Numbered from the stretch's first letter, positions 51,672 through 62,091 are shown. The stretch: 64,000 nucleotides of DNA from Mycobacterium sp. NBC_00419 (GCF_036023875.1 NZ_CP107931.1:2728001-2792000), one strand, 5' to 3'. Program-made: numbers and translations. Notes: generated by a model from the sequence alone, not told the origin.

Positions 51672-52469
51672 GTGTCGGACGGCGAACAGGCCAAACCACG
51701 ACGGCGCCGGGGTCGGCGTCGTGGTCGTCGCGCTGCCGGTCCGCCGCAGCACGTCGCAGCCGACAATCGCACCCCCGAAGCCGGGCCCCAGCCCACCCCC
51801 GCAACCGTGGCTGACGGCGTGAAACCCCGCCCCGGCAAATCCAACCGGCCACGGCCTGACCGCCGCGGCACCACGCGCCTGCGCACCGTGCACGAGACGT
51901 CGGCAGGCGGCCTGGTCATCGACGGCATCGACGGACCGCGCGAGACGCAGGTGGCCGCGCTCATCGGCCGGGTGGACCGACGCGGCCGGATGTTGTGGTC
52001 GCTGCCCAAGGGCCACATCGAGCAGGGCGAGACCGCCGAGCAGACAGCCATCCGAGAAGTGGCCGAGGAGACCGGAATCCAGGGTCACGTGCTGGCCGCC
52101 CTGGGCAGCATCGACTACTGGTTCGTCACCGAGGGCATGCGCGTCCACAAGACCGTGCACCACTATCTGATGCGCTTCTCCGGCGGCGAGCTGTGCGATG
52201 AGGACGTCGAGGTCACCGAGGTGGCCTGGGTGCCGCTGGCCGAACTGCCGCGCAAGCTGGCCTACGCCGACGAGCGGCGCCTGGCCGAGGTCGCCGGTGA
52301 ACTCATCGAGCTGCTGCAGTCCGACGGGCCGACCGCACTGCCGCCGCTGCCCCGTAGCGCACCGCGGCGGCGCCCCCAGACGCATTCGCACACCCGCAGC
52401 CGTCGCTCCGACGAGGCCGGGCCGCGCCAGTCCGGCCCGCGGACGAACGGCTGCGGTCCAGGGACGTGA
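51672..52469 (+). CDS. mutT4: Nudix hydrolase MutT4
   Basis: 265 aa, GTG start placed by the upstream -10 and the family start; the open frame to 51528 crosses the pcnA promoter. The basic N-terminus ([16 protein letters not shown]) is disordered. The Nudix domain (about 80-215) has [30 protein letters not shown] and the rest of the Nudix box, AEETGI, fully conserved. A disordered tail follows ([16 protein letters not shown]). It probably hydrolyses oxidised or other nucleotides; specificity unknown. Its end overlaps the next gene as GTGA. Confidence 0.93.
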   Translation: MSDGEQAKPRRRRGRRRGRRAAGPPQHVAADNRTPEAGPQPTPATVADGVKPRPGKSNRPRPDRRGTTRLRTVHETSAGGLVIDGIDGPRETQVAALIGRVDRRGRMLWSLPKGHIEQGETAEQTAIREVAEETGIQGHVLAALGSIDYWFVTEGMRVHKTVHHYLMRFSGGELCDEDVEVTEVAWVPLAELPRKLAYADERRLAEVAGELIELLQSDGPTALPPLPRSAPRRRPQTHSHTRSRRSDEAGPRQSGPRTNGCGPGT

Positions 52470-54808
52470 ACATGCCCGCCCGGGTGGCCGGCGTACTGCG
52501 CTTGCTGGCGGCGCTGGCAGTGCTCGCCCTGTTGGTGCTGCCGACCACCATCGCCCCGGCCGCCGCAGGTGAACCCGGCACCACGCCGTTCCTGCAGGTG
52601 CGCATCGACACCGTCACCCCCGACGTGGTCACCACCACCAGTGAGACGAGCTTCACCGTCACCGGCACGGTCACCAATGTCGGCGACCGCCCGGTCCGCG
52701 ACGTCGTCGCCCGCCTCGAGCACGCGGCCGCGGTGAGTTCGTCGTCGGGGCTGCGGACCTCACTCGAGGGCGCCACCGACCAATTCCAGCCCGTCGGCGA
52801 GTTCACCAACCTCGCCGCGGAGATCCCCCGCGGCCAGGCGGTGGGGTTCCGCTTCACCTACCCGATTCGCGCCGGGGACGTGCCGTCACTAGGCATCGAC
52901 CAGCCCGGGGTGTACCCGCTTCTGGTCAACGTCAACGGCACCCCCGACTTCGGTGAGGCCGCCCGCCTCGACGACGCCCGGTTCCTGCTTCCGGTGCTCG
53001 GTGTACCCCCGGACCCGGTCAACGCCGGTGGCGACTCGCTGGCCGACGTCGTCCCGCCCGATACCACCAAACCCGTTGCGGTGACTATGCTTTGGCCGCT
53101 TGCCGATAAGCCGCGGCTGGCGCCGGGTGTTCCGGGCGGCACCAACCCGGTGCGGTTGATGAACGACGACCTGGCGGTGTCGCTGGCGCCGGGCGGCCGG
53201 CTCGACACCTTGCTGTCGGCCGCCGAGTTCGCCACCAGCCCGGCGGTCGATCCCGACGGACAGACCGGCCTCGCGCTGTGTCTGGCGATCGACCCCGACC
53301 TCCTGGTCACCGTCAACGCGATGACCGCCGGTTACGTAGTCGCCGACGCCGCCAACGGGCTGGGCACCGCTGCACACCCCGGCACCGGGCAAGCCGCCGC
53401 CGTGGCGTGGTTGGACAAACTACGGAGCCTGGCCAAGCGGACGTGCGTAACGGCGACCCCGTACGCACAGGCCGACCTGGGCGCGCTGCAGCGCGTCGGC
53501 GACGCGGGCCTGAAGGCCGCCGCCATCGGCAACGCCAGCGACATCGTCGACCAGATCCTCGGTGTGACGTCGACCAGGGGCGCGACACTGCTCGGTGACG
53601 GCCCGCTGACAACGCCGGCGGTGGACTTACTCGACGGCCAGGGCCCCACCGTCGCGATCGCCGCGACCAGCATCACCGCCCAGGACTCCTCGACCGGCGA
53701 ACCGATGGTCGCCGACGTGGCGGCACGACGGTTGTCACCGCAAGTGGTGGTCGCGCCGTTCGATCCTGCGGTCGGCGCCGCGCTCGCAGGCGTGGGCACC
53801 GACCCCGGGCTGCCGACCTACGTCGACTCCTCACTGAACGTTCCGCTCAACCACGACTCGACGGTGGCGCGCCGCCAGGATGCGATCGCCTCGATGCTGT
53901 GGCGGGCGCTGGCGCCGGGCGCCGAGCCGCGCACCCAGATCCTGTTGCCCCCGTTGCGGTGGAGCCCGCAGGCCGACGACGCCCAGGCGATGCTGACCGC
54001 GCTGGCCACCACCATCCGCTCCGGGCTGGCGGTACCGCGGCCGCTGACCGCGGTGATCAGCGAATCGGCTGCGCTGCCGCCGGACGCCGCCCCCGCCCAA
54101 GCGTGGTCGGACGACGTCCGCGGACGCTTCGACGACGACGTGGTAACCACCATCGCCGGCCAGGTCGGCAGGTTGTGGGACCTGACCGCGGCGCTGACCA
54201 CCGACCCACGCACCGGCCTGACCGGTCAGCAGTACACCGCGCCGCTGCGCGAGGACATGCTGCGGGCGCTGAGCCAGACCGAGCCGCCGGAGACGCGCAA
54301 CGAGCTGGCCCGCCAGCGACTGGCGGTGGTGGGCAGGACCATCGACGACTTCTTCCGCGCCGTCACCATCGTCAACCCCGGCGGCTCCTACACGCTGGCC
54401 ACCGAGCACAGCCCGCTTCCGCTCGCGGTGCGCAACGACCTGGCCGTACCGATCCGGGTCCGGCTACAGGTCGACGCCCCGCCGGGGATGAGCGTGACCG
54501 ACCTCGGTGAGCAGGAGGTGCCCCCGGGCTACCTGCCGCTGCGCGTCCCCATCGAGGTGCACTTCACCCAGCGGGTCGCCGTCGACGTCACGCTGCGCAC
54601 CCCGGACGGGCTGCAGCTCGGTGAGCCGGTGCGGCTGTCGGTGCATTCCAACGCCTACGGCAAGGTGCTGTTCGCGATCACGCTCGCCGGCGGCGCGGTG
54701 CTGGCCTTGCTGGTCGGCCGGCGGCTGTATCACCGGTTCCGCGGCCAGCCCGACCCCGCCGACCTCGACCGGCCCCGGCGGTACCCCGAACCCGGCGAGG
54801 ACGCGTGA
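52466..54808 (+). CDS. large exported DUF6049 protein, Rv3909 type
   Basis: 780 aa, GTG start overlapping the mutT4 stop (an ATG two codons later is possible). Signal peptide [23 protein letters not shown]. The mature external part begins with an immunoglobulin-like domain ([22 protein letters not shown]) and a long alpha/beta region ([29 protein letters not shown]). Near the C-terminus a second beta domain is followed by a single TM helix ([18 protein letters not shown]) and a short cytoplasmic basic tail. Role unknown, but conserved between mutT4 and mviN and essential-looking by context. Overlaps mviN by GTGA. Confidence 0.88.
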   Translation: MNMPARVAGVLRLLAALAVLALLVLPTTIAPAAAGEPGTTPFLQVRIDTVTPDVVTTTSETSFTVTGTVTNVGDRPVRDVVARLEHAAAVSSSSGLRTSLEGATDQFQPVGEFTNLAAEIPRGQAVGFRFTYPIRAGDVPSLGIDQPGVYPLLVNVNGTPDFGEAARLDDARFLLPVLGVPPDPVNAGGDSLADVVPPDTTKPVAVTMLWPLADKPRLAPGVPGGTNPVRLMNDDLAVSLAPGGRLDTLLSAAEFATSPAVDPDGQTGLALCLAIDPDLLVTVNAMTAGYVVADAANGLGTAAHPGTGQAAAVAWLDKLRSLAKRTCVTATPYAQADLGALQRVGDAGLKAAAIGNASDIVDQILGVTSTRGATLLGDGPLTTPAVDLLDGQGPTVAIAATSITAQDSSTGEPMVADVAARRLSPQVVVAPFDPAVGAALAGVGTDPGLPTYVDSSLNVPLNHDSTVARRQDAIASMLWRALAPGAEPRTQILLPPLRWSPQADDAQAMLTALATTIRSGLAVPRPLTAVISESAALPPDAAPAQAWSDDVRGRFDDDVVTTIAGQVGRLWDLTAALTTDPRTGLTGQQYTAPLREDMLRALSQTEPPETRNELARQRLAVVGRTIDDFFRAVTIVNPGGSYTLATEHSPLPLAVRNDLAVPIRVRLQVDAPPGMSVTDLGEQEVPPGYLPLRVPIEVHFTQRVAVDVTLRTPDGLQLGEPVRLSVHSNAYGKVLFAITLAGGAVLALLVGRRLYHRFRGQPDPADLDRPRRYPEPGEDA

Positions 54809-57800
54809 CACCGCCGCTGCGCCGTCCGGACCCCGGCACCCGCACCGAACTCTCCGACTCCGCGGTGGTCTCGCGGTCCTGGGGCATGGCGCTGGCGACC
54901 CTGGTCAGCCGAATCACCGGGTTCACCCGGATCGTGCTGCTGGCCGCCATCCTGGGTGCCGCGCTGTCGAGTGCGTTCACCGTCGCCAACCAGCTGCCGA
55001 ACCTGATCGCCGCGCTGGTGCTCGAGGCCACGTTCACGGCGATCTTCGTGCCCGTGCTCGCCCGCGCCGAACGCGACGACCCCGATGGCGGCGAGGCGTT
55101 CGTCCGGCGGCTGGTCACCCTGGCCACCACATTGCTGTTGGTCGCCACCATCATCTCGGTGGCCGCCGCTCCCCTGCTGGTGCGGCTGATGCTCGGGCGC
55201 GATCCGCAGGTGAACCAGCCGCTGACAACGGCTTTCGCCTACCTGCTGCTGCCACAGGTGATCTTCTACGGCCTGTCGTCGGTGTTCATGGCGATCCTCA
55301 ACAACCGCAACGTGTTCGGCCCGCCGGCGTGGGCACCGGTGGTGAACAACATCGTCGCGATCGCGACCCTCGGGCTGTATCTCCTTGTGCCGGGACCTCT
55401 CTCGGTGGATCCGGTGCAGATGGGCAACGCCAAGCTGCTGGTTCTCGGAATCGGCACGACGCTGGGGGTGGTGGCCCAGACGGCGGTGCTGCTGATCGCG
55501 ATCCGGGCCCATCGGATCAGCCTGCGCCCGCTGTGGGGCATCGACGATCGCCTCAAGAGGTTCGGCACGATGGCCGCCGCGATGGTGCTCTACGTGCTGA
55601 TCAGCCAGATCGGGTTGGTGGTCGGCAACCAGATCGCCAGCACCGCGGCGGCGTCGGGGCCGGCGATCTACAACTACACCTGGCTGGTGCTGATGCTGCC
55701 GTTCGGCATCATCGGCGTGACCGTGCTGACGGTCGTGATGCCGCGGCTGAGCCGCAACGCCGCCGCCGACGACGGCCCCGCCGTGCTGGCCGACCTGGCG
55801 CTGGCCACCCGGCTGACCATGGTGACATTGATCCCGATCGTGGCGTTCATGACGGTCGGCGGCCCGGCGATGGGCAGCGCGCTGTTCGCCTACGGCAAGT
55901 TCGGTGAGGTCGACGCGAACTACCTCGGGGTGGCGATCGCGCTGTCAGCGTTCACGCTGATCCCCTACGCCCTGGTGCTGCTGCAACTGCGGGTGTTCTA
56001 TGCCCGCGAGCAGCCGTGGACACCGATCCTGATCATCGTCGCGATCACCGCCGTGAAGATCGCCGGCTCGCTGATCGCGCCACACCTGACCGACGATCCC
56101 GAACTCGTCGCCGGATACCTCGGCGCTGCCAACGGAATCGGATTCCTGGCCGGTGCCGCACTGGGTTACGTCCTGCTGCGCAGGGCGTTGAACCCGCCGA
56201 GCGGGCGGCTGCTCGAGGTCGACGTGATCCGCACGATCCTGGTCACGACGGCCGCCTCGCTGCTGGCCGGGTTGATCGGCTACGTCGCGGACCGGCTGCT
56301 GGGGCTGCAGGCGTTGACGGTGCACGGCGGCGGCGCCGGGTCGCTGCTGCGGCTGGCGGTGCTCGGCGTGATCATGCTGCCGATCGTCGTGGCCGTCATG
56401 GTCACCGCCCGCGTTCCCGATGCCGTCGCCGGGTGGGCGGCCGTCAAGCGCCGGATCACCCGCACCACACCGATTGCGGTGTCCGCGACGGCAACGGTCG
56501 ACCCGCCGCGCGCGAACACCCACGTCACGTACCCTGAGCGCAGCAATTCGTCTGGAGCCGGGGCCCGCCCGCTCCGGTACGACCTTTCGGCAACGGTAGC
56601 CGGGGGGACGGGGAAAGGACCGGCGGTGAACGACCAACCCTCGGGCATGCCCCCGTCCGGTGACGCGACGACGAAGATCCCGCGCCAGGCCGCCGACGAT
56701 TTCCAGCCCGACGTCGCGACGAATCTCGAGGTCGAGTCGTCGGCCACCGACGACGACACCGCTCTGATCCCGGGCGCCAGTGTGGCCAATGGGCGCTACC
56801 GCCTGCTGGTCTCGCACGGCGGGCCGCCGGGCCTGCAGTTCTGGCAGGCGCTGGACACCGCGCTGGACCGGCAGGTGGCGCTGACCTTCGTCGACCCCGA
56901 CCGCAGCCTGCCTCCCGAGCAGGTGCAGGAGATCCTGGCCCGCACGCTCAAGCTCAGCCGTATCGAGCGTCCCGGCGTGGCCCGGGTACTCGACGTCACC
57001 AACACCGGTTCCGGTGGGCTGGTGGTGTCGGAATGGATCCGCGGCGGCTCGCTCAAGGAGGTCGCCGACACCTCGCCGTCCCCGATCGGCGGGGCGCGCG
57101 CGGTGCAGTCGCTGGCGGCGGCCGCCGGTGCGGCACACGAAGCCGGTGTGGCGTTGTCGATCGACCACCCCAACCGGGTGCGGGTGAGCATCGAAGGCGA
57201 TGTCGCGCTGGCGTTCCCCGCGACGATGCCCGGTGCCACGCCCGAAGACGACATCCGCGGCATCGGTGCCGCGCTGTACGCGCTGCTCGTCGACCGGTGG
57301 CCGCTGCCGGAGGCCGGCACCCCCAGCGGATTGGCGCCCGCCGAGACCGACCCGGCCGGCGAGGTGATCGAGCCCCGGGCGATCGACCGCGAGATCCCGT
57401 TCCAGATCTCGGCGGCCGCCGCGCGCTCGGTTCAGGTCGGTGGCGGAATTCGCAGTGCCCCAACACTTTTGAACCTGCTGCAGCAGGCGACCGCGGTGGC
57501 TGACCGCACCGAGCTGATCGAGCCGGTCGGCAACTCCGCACCGCCTGCCGCCGGCTCCGAGGAGGAGCTCGAGGCCCAGGCCCGGCGCAAGCGCAATCTG
57601 CTCGTCGGCATCGGGATCGGCGCCGGCGTGCTGGTGATCGCGCTGATCGTGCTGGCATCGGTCCTCAGCAGCATCTTCGGCGATGTCGGCGGGGGCCTCA
57701 AGGGCGACCAGCTCGGCCTCAACCCGTCGACCTCACAGAGCCCGGCCGCCGCGGGTGAGGCGGTGAAATCCATTAAAGCGACGGTGTTTTCGCCGGCCGG

Positions 57801-58206
57801 CGGAGCCGACAACCCGGACAAGGCCGGTCTGGCGCTGACCGGGGCAACCGGCTCCGGCTGGTCCACCGACACCTACACCGACCCGGTGCCGTTCCCGAAC
57901 TTCAAGAACGGTGTCGGGCTGATGTTGCAGCTGCCCGAGCCGACGAAGGTCGGCAGCGTGTCGCTGACCGTGCCGAGCACCGGCACCCAGGTGCAGATCC
58001 GCTCGGCCTCGAGCGCCAACCCGTCCAGCCTCGACGACACCACCGTGCTGACGTCGGCGACGACGCTGAAGGCCGGCGCCAACACCATCGAGGTCAACTC
58101 CTCGGCGCCGACGTCCTATCTGCTGGTGTGGATTTCCACGATGGGCACCACCAACGGCGACAACCGCACCGAGATCTCCGGGTTGAGCGTCAAAGCCGGT
58201 TCCTAA
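54805..58206 (+). CDS. mviN: lipid II flippase MviN/MurJ with pseudokinase and external domain
   Basis: 1133 aa. Residues about 20-545 form the MurJ core with fourteen TM segments (SRITGFTRIVLLAAILGAAL, NNRNVFGPPAWAPVVNNIV). A cytoplasmic linker leads to a kinase-like domain from about 661 (NGRYRLLVSHGG) to 890; the usual VAVK lysine, HRD and DFG motifs are not recognisable, so it is a pseudokinase. One TM (about 930-953) and a beta-rich external domain (about 960-1133) close the protein. It flips lipid II; in M. tuberculosis the phosphorylated pseudokinase binds FhaA. GTG start overlaps DUF6049. Confidence 0.95.
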   Translation: MTPPLRRPDPGTRTELSDSAVVSRSWGMALATLVSRITGFTRIVLLAAILGAALSSAFTVANQLPNLIAALVLEATFTAIFVPVLARAERDDPDGGEAFVRRLVTLATTLLLVATIISVAAAPLLVRLMLGRDPQVNQPLTTAFAYLLLPQVIFYGLSSVFMAILNNRNVFGPPAWAPVVNNIVAIATLGLYLLVPGPLSVDPVQMGNAKLLVLGIGTTLGVVAQTAVLLIAIRAHRISLRPLWGIDDRLKRFGTMAAAMVLYVLISQIGLVVGNQIASTAAASGPAIYNYTWLVLMLPFGIIGVTVLTVVMPRLSRNAAADDGPAVLADLALATRLTMVTLIPIVAFMTVGGPAMGSALFAYGKFGEVDANYLGVAIALSAFTLIPYALVLLQLRVFYAREQPWTPILIIVAITAVKIAGSLIAPHLTDDPELVAGYLGAANGIGFLAGAALGYVLLRRALNPPSGRLLEVDVIRTILVTTAASLLAGLIGYVADRLLGLQALTVHGGGAGSLLRLAVLGVIMLPIVVAVMVTARVPDAVAGWAAVKRRITRTTPIAVSATATVDPPRANTHVTYPERSNSSGAGARPLRYDLSATVAGGTGKGPAVNDQPSGMPPSGDATTKIPRQAADDFQPDVATNLEVESSATDDDTALIPGASVANGRYRLLVSHGGPPGLQFWQALDTALDRQVALTFVDPDRSLPPEQVQEILARTLKLSRIERPGVARVLDVTNTGSGGLVVSEWIRGGSLKEVADTSPSPIGGARAVQSLAAAAGAAHEAGVALSIDHPNRVRVSIEGDVALAFPATMPGATPEDDIRGIGAALYALLVDRWPLPEAGTPSGLAPAETDPAGEVIEPRAIDREIPFQISAAAARSVQVGGGIRSAPTLLNLLQQATAVADRTELIEPVGNSAPPAAGSEEELEAQARRKRNLLVGIGIGAGVLVIALIVLASVLSSIFGDVGGGLKGDQLGLNPSTSQSPAAAGEAVKSIKATVFSPAGGADNPDKAGLALTGATGSGWSTDTYTDPVPFPNFKNGVGLMLQLPEPTKVGSVSLTVPSTGTQVQIRSASSANPSSLDDTTVLTSATTLKAGANTIEVNSSAPTSYLLVWISTMGTTNGDNRTEISGLSVKAGS

Positions 58207-58251
58207 CAGGGGTGAAGTGCGGGGCCGGCCGCCCGCCCATAGCGTCCGGCC

Positions 58252-58779
58252 GTGACCAGCTTTCCCCGCAGCGACGCCGACCTGTTGGCCGCCCACGTCG
58301 CCGGCGACCGCTATGCATTCGCCGAACTGTTCGGCCGCCACCAGCGCCGGCTCTACCACCTGGCGCGGGCGACGACCCGGACCGCCGAGGACGCCGACGA
58401 TGCCCTGCAGGACGCCATGCTGGCCGCCCACCGCGGGGCGCCGTCGTTCCGGCACGACGCTGCCGTTGGCAGCTGGCTGCATCGCATCGTCGTCAACGCC
58501 TGCCTGGACGGGCTGCGTCGCAGGCGACTGCCCACCACGAGCGTTCCCGACACCGATTTCGGCTCGGTCGGCGACCGCACCCCGCAGGTGGACACCGCGG
58601 TGACGGTGCGCCGGGCGCTGATGCGGCTGCCGGTCGGGCAGCGCGCGGCGATCCTGGCGGTCGACATGCAGGGCTACTCGGTGGCTGACGCGGCCGCGCT
58701 GCTCGGCGTCGCCGAAGGCACCATCAAGAGTCGCTGCGCGCGGGCCCGCGCCCGACTGGCCGTTCTGCTCGCCACCTGA
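58252..58779 (+). CDS. sigM: ECF sigma factor SigM
   Basis: 175 aa, GTG start. Region 2: YAFAELFGRHQRRLYHLA, DADDALQDAMLAAHRGA and FRHDAAVGSWLHRIVVNACL. Region 4: LMRLPVGQRAAILAVDMQGY, VADAAALLGVAEGTIKSRCA. TAGCGT (58240-58245) ends 6 nt before the start and may be a leaderless -10. In mycobacteria SigM is held by the neighbouring RsmA and controls late-phase secreted and ESX-related genes; here the neighbour seems to be shortened. Confidence 0.95.
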   Translation: MTSFPRSDADLLAAHVAGDRYAFAELFGRHQRRLYHLARATTRTAEDADDALQDAMLAAHRGAPSFRHDAAVGSWLHRIVVNACLDGLRRRRLPTTSVPDTDFGSVGDRTPQVDTAVTVRRALMRLPVGQRAAILAVDMQGYSVADAAALLGVAEGTIKSRCARARARLAVLLAT

Positions 58780-58796
58780 GGCGGCACACTGGTCGC

Positions 58797-59312
58797 GTGG
58801 AGCCCGACGACCGCGCCGACACCGCGCACACCGTGGCGCCCCAGGCCGGCTCACCGCGCGCCGCACATGCCGCGCGGCCCCCGGCACGCACCCGCCGGCT
58901 CGTGACGGCCGGGATCGGCGCAGCCGCCGTGCTGGCCGCCGTCGGCGTGGGGACGACGGCACTGCTGCGGTCCAATGACTCCACACACAGTGCGCTGACG
59001 ACGGCCGACACCATCACCGTCACACCGACGGTGCCGTTGACGTCACGCGAGCTGGTCGCCCTGATCGGCCGCAGCCCGGACTTCGGCCCGCTCACCGACC
59101 CCGCGAAGCGTTCGTCGTGCCTGACCGGTCTCGGCTACCCGGGATCTCAGCAGATCCTGGGCGCCGAGCAGCTTCAGATCGACGGGCAGCCCACCGTTCT
59201 GCTGGTGCTGGCCGGCGAGAATCCCGACGAACTCGTCGCGCTGGCCGTCGCCCCGACGTGCAGTGCGGTCACCACCGGACTGGTCGCCGACACCACCGTG
59301 CGCCGCCCATAG
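58797..59312 (+). CDS. RsmA-like anti-SigM protein lacking the N-terminal sigma-binding domain
   Basis: 171 aa from GTG 58797, 17 nt after sig[17 protein letters not shown] precedes a single TM (about 36-56, [20 protein letters not shown]). The external domain (about 75-171) has [19 protein letters not shown] and [20 protein letters not shown], matching the C-terminal two-thirds of M. tuberculosis RsmA as I remember it (about 254 aa). The cytoplasmic part is only about 34 residues and no anti-sigma domain is present; upstream sequence is sigM, so it is not hidden by a wrong start. Whether it still binds SigM is unclear. Confidence 0.8.
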   Translation: MEPDDRADTAHTVAPQAGSPRAAHAARPPARTRRLVTAGIGAAAVLAAVGVGTTALLRSNDSTHSALTTADTITVTPTVPLTSRELVALIGRSPDFGPLTDPAKRSSCLTGLGYPGSQQILGAEQLQIDGQPTVLLVLAGENPDELVALAVAPTCSAVTTGLVADTTVRRP

Positions 59313-59321
59313 TTCACGGCG

Positions 59322-59348
59322 GGGAACACCCGGGCCTACCCTGTTGTT
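59322..59348 (+). promoter_or_regulatory. SigH-type promoter of trxB-trxC
   Basis: GGGAACA (59322-59328), 16 nt, TGTT (59345-59348) matches the mycobacterial SigH consensus GGGAAYA-N16/17-cGTT except for one base. It lies 77 nt before trxB. SigH controls thioredoxin genes in M. tuberculosis, so oxidative induction is expected. Confidence 0.5.
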
Positions 59349-59425
59349 TGACCAGGTGCCCTGGAGGCATCCGACGCGCAGGCATCGTCGCCCGCGGCGA
59401 ACGGGACCGGAGCAGAAAGGCTGGA

Positions 59426-60409
59426 ATGACCGCCACCCCTACCGTGCATGACGTCATCGTCATCGGATCAGGCCCCGCTGGCTACACCGCCGCCATCTAC
59501 AGCGCGCGCGCCCAGCTCAAGCCCCTGGTCTTCGAAGGAACCTCCTTCGGCGGCGCACTGATGACCACCACCGAGGTGGAGAACTTTCCCGGCTTCCGCG
59601 CGGGTATCACCGGCCCGGAGCTGATGGACGAAATGCGCGAACAGGCGCTGCGCTTCGGCGCCGACCTGCGGATGGAGGACGTCGAGGCGGTCTCCCTGGA
59701 CGGCCCGATCAAGGAGGTCGTGACCTCCGACGGCGAGAAGCACCTCGCCCGCGCGGTCATCCTCGCGATGGGTGCCGCCGCCCGCTATCTCGGCGTTCCC
59801 GGCGAGCAGGAGTTGCTCGGCCGCGGTGTGAGCGCCTGCGCCACCTGCGACGGCTTCTTCTTCAAGGACCAGGACATCGCCGTCATCGGCGGCGGTGACT
59901 CGGCGATGGAGGAGGCCACCTTCCTGACCCGCTTCGCGCGCAGCGTCACCCTGGTGCATCGCCGCGAGGAGTTCCGGGCATCCAGAATCATGCTGGACCG
60001 CGCCCGCGAGAACGACAAGATCACCTTCCTGACCAATACCGCGGTGCTCGGCGTCGAAGGTGACACCACCGTCAAGGGCCTGCGGGTGCGCGATGTCGTC
60101 ACCGGCGAGGAGTCCACCCTGCCCGTCACCGGGGTGTTCGTCGCGATCGGCCACGATCCGCGTTCGGAACTGGTGCGCGGCGCGGTCGACCTCGACCCCG
60201 AGGGATACGTCCTGGTGCAGGGGCGCACAACCTCGACCTCCCTGGAGGGCGTCTTCGCCGCCGGTGACCTCGTGGACCACACCTACCGCCAGGCGATCAC
60301 CGCCGCGGGCAGCGGCTGTTCGGCGGCCATCGACGCCGAACGCTGGCTGGCCGAGGCACACGAATCAGGCAGCACTGATACTTCCGAGATGATTGGGGCA
60401 CAACGATGA
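59426..60409 (+). CDS. trxB: thioredoxin reductase
   Basis: 327 aa; ATG 59426 gives the usual start before [20 protein letters not shown] (FAD motif). The redox pair is C138-A-T-C141 in [13 protein letters not shown], and the NADPH motif is [16 protein letters not shown] with [12 protein letters not shown] contact [19 protein letters not shown]. Transfers electrons from NADPH to TrxC. ATGA overlap with trxC. Confidence 0.97.
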   Translation: MTATPTVHDVIVIGSGPAGYTAAIYSARAQLKPLVFEGTSFGGALMTTTEVENFPGFRAGITGPELMDEMREQALRFGADLRMEDVEAVSLDGPIKEVVTSDGEKHLARAVILAMGAAARYLGVPGEQELLGRGVSACATCDGFFFKDQDIAVIGGGDSAMEEATFLTRFARSVTLVHRREEFRASRIMLDRARENDKITFLTNTAVLGVEGDTTVKGLRVRDVVTGEESTLPVTGVFVAIGHDPRSELVRGAVDLDPEGYVLVQGRTTSTSLEGVFAAGDLVDHTYRQAITAAGSGCSAAIDAERWLAEAHESGSTDTSEMIGAQR

Positions 60410-60738
60410 GCGACGACAGTAACACCGTAACCGTTTCCGACGACTCCTTCGCCGATGACGTCCTGGGCAGCAATACCCCTGTGCTGGTTGACTTTTGGGC
60501 CACCTGGTGTGGACCGTGCCGCATGGTGGCGCCGGTGCTCGAGGAGATCGCGACCGAGAAGGCCGGTTCACTGACCGTTGCCAAGCTCGACGTCGACGCC
60601 AATCCGGCGACCGCGCGCGACTTCCAGGTGGTGTCCATTCCGACACTGATCCTGTTCAAGGACGGCGAGCCGGTGAAGCGGATTGTCGGCGCCAAGGGCA
60701 AGGCTGCCCTACTGCGGGAGATCGCCGACCACGTCTAG
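60406..60738 (+). CDS. trxC: thioredoxin
   Basis: 110 aa. Active site [18 protein letters not shown] (Cys35 and Cys38), cis-Pro in [10 protein letters not shown]. Cytoplasmic protein disulphide reductase, coupled to trxB by ATGA overlap. A small hairpin followed by TTTT lies just downstream. Confidence 0.97.
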   Translation: MSDDSNTVTVSDDSFADDVLGSNTPVLVDFWATWCGPCRMVAPVLEEIATEKAGSLTVAKLDVDANPATARDFQVVSIPTLILFKDGEPVKRIVGAKGKAALLREIADHV

Positions 60739-60755
60739 GTCGAGACGAATCCGTT

Positions 60756-60779
60756 ACGGACGGCTTCGCCTGCCGTTTT
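60756..60779 (+). terminator. trxC terminator
   Basis: ACGG..GGC pairs with GCC..CCGT around a TTC loop, with two internal mismatches, then TTTT. It starts 17 nt past the trxC stop. Confidence 0.45.
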
Positions 60780-60829
60780 CCGATATGGGCCCGGCTTCTG
60801 CGAGAATGCTGCCTAGCCTGTCTGCAAGC

Positions 60830-60852
60830 GTCAGCGATCGATAATCGCTGAC
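60830..60852. repeat. perfect 9-bp inverted repeat before cwlM
   Basis: GTCAGCGAT (60830-60838), 5 nt, ATCGCTGAC (60844-60852). It ends 24 nt before the cwlM ATG, in the likely leader, so it could be an operator or an mRNA hairpin. Confidence 0.55.
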
Positions 60853-60876
60853 CACGGTGACCGAAGGGCCGCGGGT

Positions 60877-62085
60877 ATGTCGAGTCTGGACCACGGCGAC
60901 GTGTTGCGCCGCGGTGACCGCGCCTCAGCCGTCGTCGAGATCAGAGCGGCCCTGGCGGCGCTGGGTCTGCTGGAGAATCCGGACGAGGACTTCACCACCG
61001 GACGGCACGTGGCGGCCGATGTGTTCGACGCCGACCTCGACGACGCAGTACGCGCTTTTCAGCAGCGCCGCGGTCTGATTGTCGACGGAATCGTCGGTGA
61101 GGCCACCTACCGTGCGCTCAAAGAGGCGTCCTACCGGCTGGGCGCCCGGACACTGCTGCACCAGTTCGGTGCGCCGATGTACGGCGACGACGTGGCCACC
61201 CTGCAAGCCCGGTTGCAGGACCTGGGCTTCTACACCGCCCTGGTCGACGGCTACTTCGGTCTGCAGACCCACAACGGGCTGATGTCCTACCAGCGCGAGT
61301 ACGGCCTGTCCGCCGACGGCATCTGCGGCCCGGAGACGTTGCGCTCGTTGTACTTTCTGGGTTCGCGCGTCACCGGAGGCTCACTGCACGCCATCCGCGA
61401 AGAGGAACTGGTACGCCGCTCCGGCCCGCGCCTGTCGGGCAAGCGCATCATCATCGATCCGGGCCGCGGCGGCAGCGACCACGGCCTGATCACCAACGGC
61501 CCCGACGGTCCGATCAGCGAAGCAGATATCCTGTGGGACTTGGCAAGTCGGCTCGAGGGCAGGATGACCGCCATCGGCATGGAGACATTCCTGTCGCGGC
61601 CGTCGAACCGCAGCCCGTCCGATGGCGAGCGTGCCGGGACCGCCAACACCGTCGGTGCCGATCTGATGATCAGCCTGCGCTGTGAGACCCAGCCCAGCCC
61701 GTCACCCCACGGCGTCGCATCGTTCTACTTCGGCAGCTCGCACGGCTCGGTGTCGACCATCGGCCGGAACCTCGCCGACTTTGTTCAGCGAGAAGTTGTG
61801 GCGCGCACCGGTTTACGCGACTGCCGCACCCACGGACGCACCTGGGATCTGCTGCGGCTGACCCGGATGCCCACCGTGCAGGTGGACGTCGGCTACATCT
61901 CCAACCCGGGTGACCGTGCCATGCTGGTCACCCCGCAGACGCGGGACTCCCTCGCCGAGGGCATCCTCGCCGCGGTCAAGCGGCTGTACCTGCTCGGCAA
62001 GAACGACCGGCCGACCGGAACCTTCACGTTCGCCGAGCTGCTCGCACACGAACGTGCTGTGGAGCAGGCTCGCCCCGCCCTCTGA
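60877..62085 (+). CDS. cwlM: CwlM, degenerate N-acetylmuramoyl-L-alanine amidase-like regulator
   Basis: 402 aa, AAGGG upstream, no signal peptide, so cytoplasmic. Two peptidoglycan-binding repeats (about 10-85 and 100-160: FQQRRGLIVDGIVGEATYRA, LGFYTALVDGYFGLQTHNGL). The amidase_3 domain (about 190-370) has DPGRGG with Arg197 where a zinc-binding His is expected, consistent with no hydrolase activity. In mycobacteria phosphorylated CwlM stimulates MurA and also contacts MurJ and FhaA. The C-terminus has Thr380, Thr382 and Thr384 (RPTGTFTFAELL), in the region where PknB sites are reported. Confidence 0.95.
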   Translation: MSSLDHGDVLRRGDRASAVVEIRAALAALGLLENPDEDFTTGRHVAADVFDADLDDAVRAFQQRRGLIVDGIVGEATYRALKEASYRLGARTLLHQFGAPMYGDDVATLQARLQDLGFYTALVDGYFGLQTHNGLMSYQREYGLSADGICGPETLRSLYFLGSRVTGGSLHAIREEELVRRSGPRLSGKRIIIDPGRGGSDHGLITNGPDGPISEADILWDLASRLEGRMTAIGMETFLSRPSNRSPSDGERAGTANTVGADLMISLRCETQPSPSPHGVASFYFGSSHGSVSTIGRNLADFVQREVVARTGLRDCRTHGRTWDLLRLTRMPTVQVDVGYISNPGDRAMLVTPQTRDSLAEGILAAVKRLYLLGKNDRPTGTFTFAELLAHERAVEQARPAL

Positions 62086-62091
62086 GCGCTC

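Noticed and set aside
58580..58796. Frameshifted anti-sigma domain of RsmA hidden upstream
   Set aside because: This stretch encodes region 4 of SigM in a clean frame, and no other frame resembles the missing domain.
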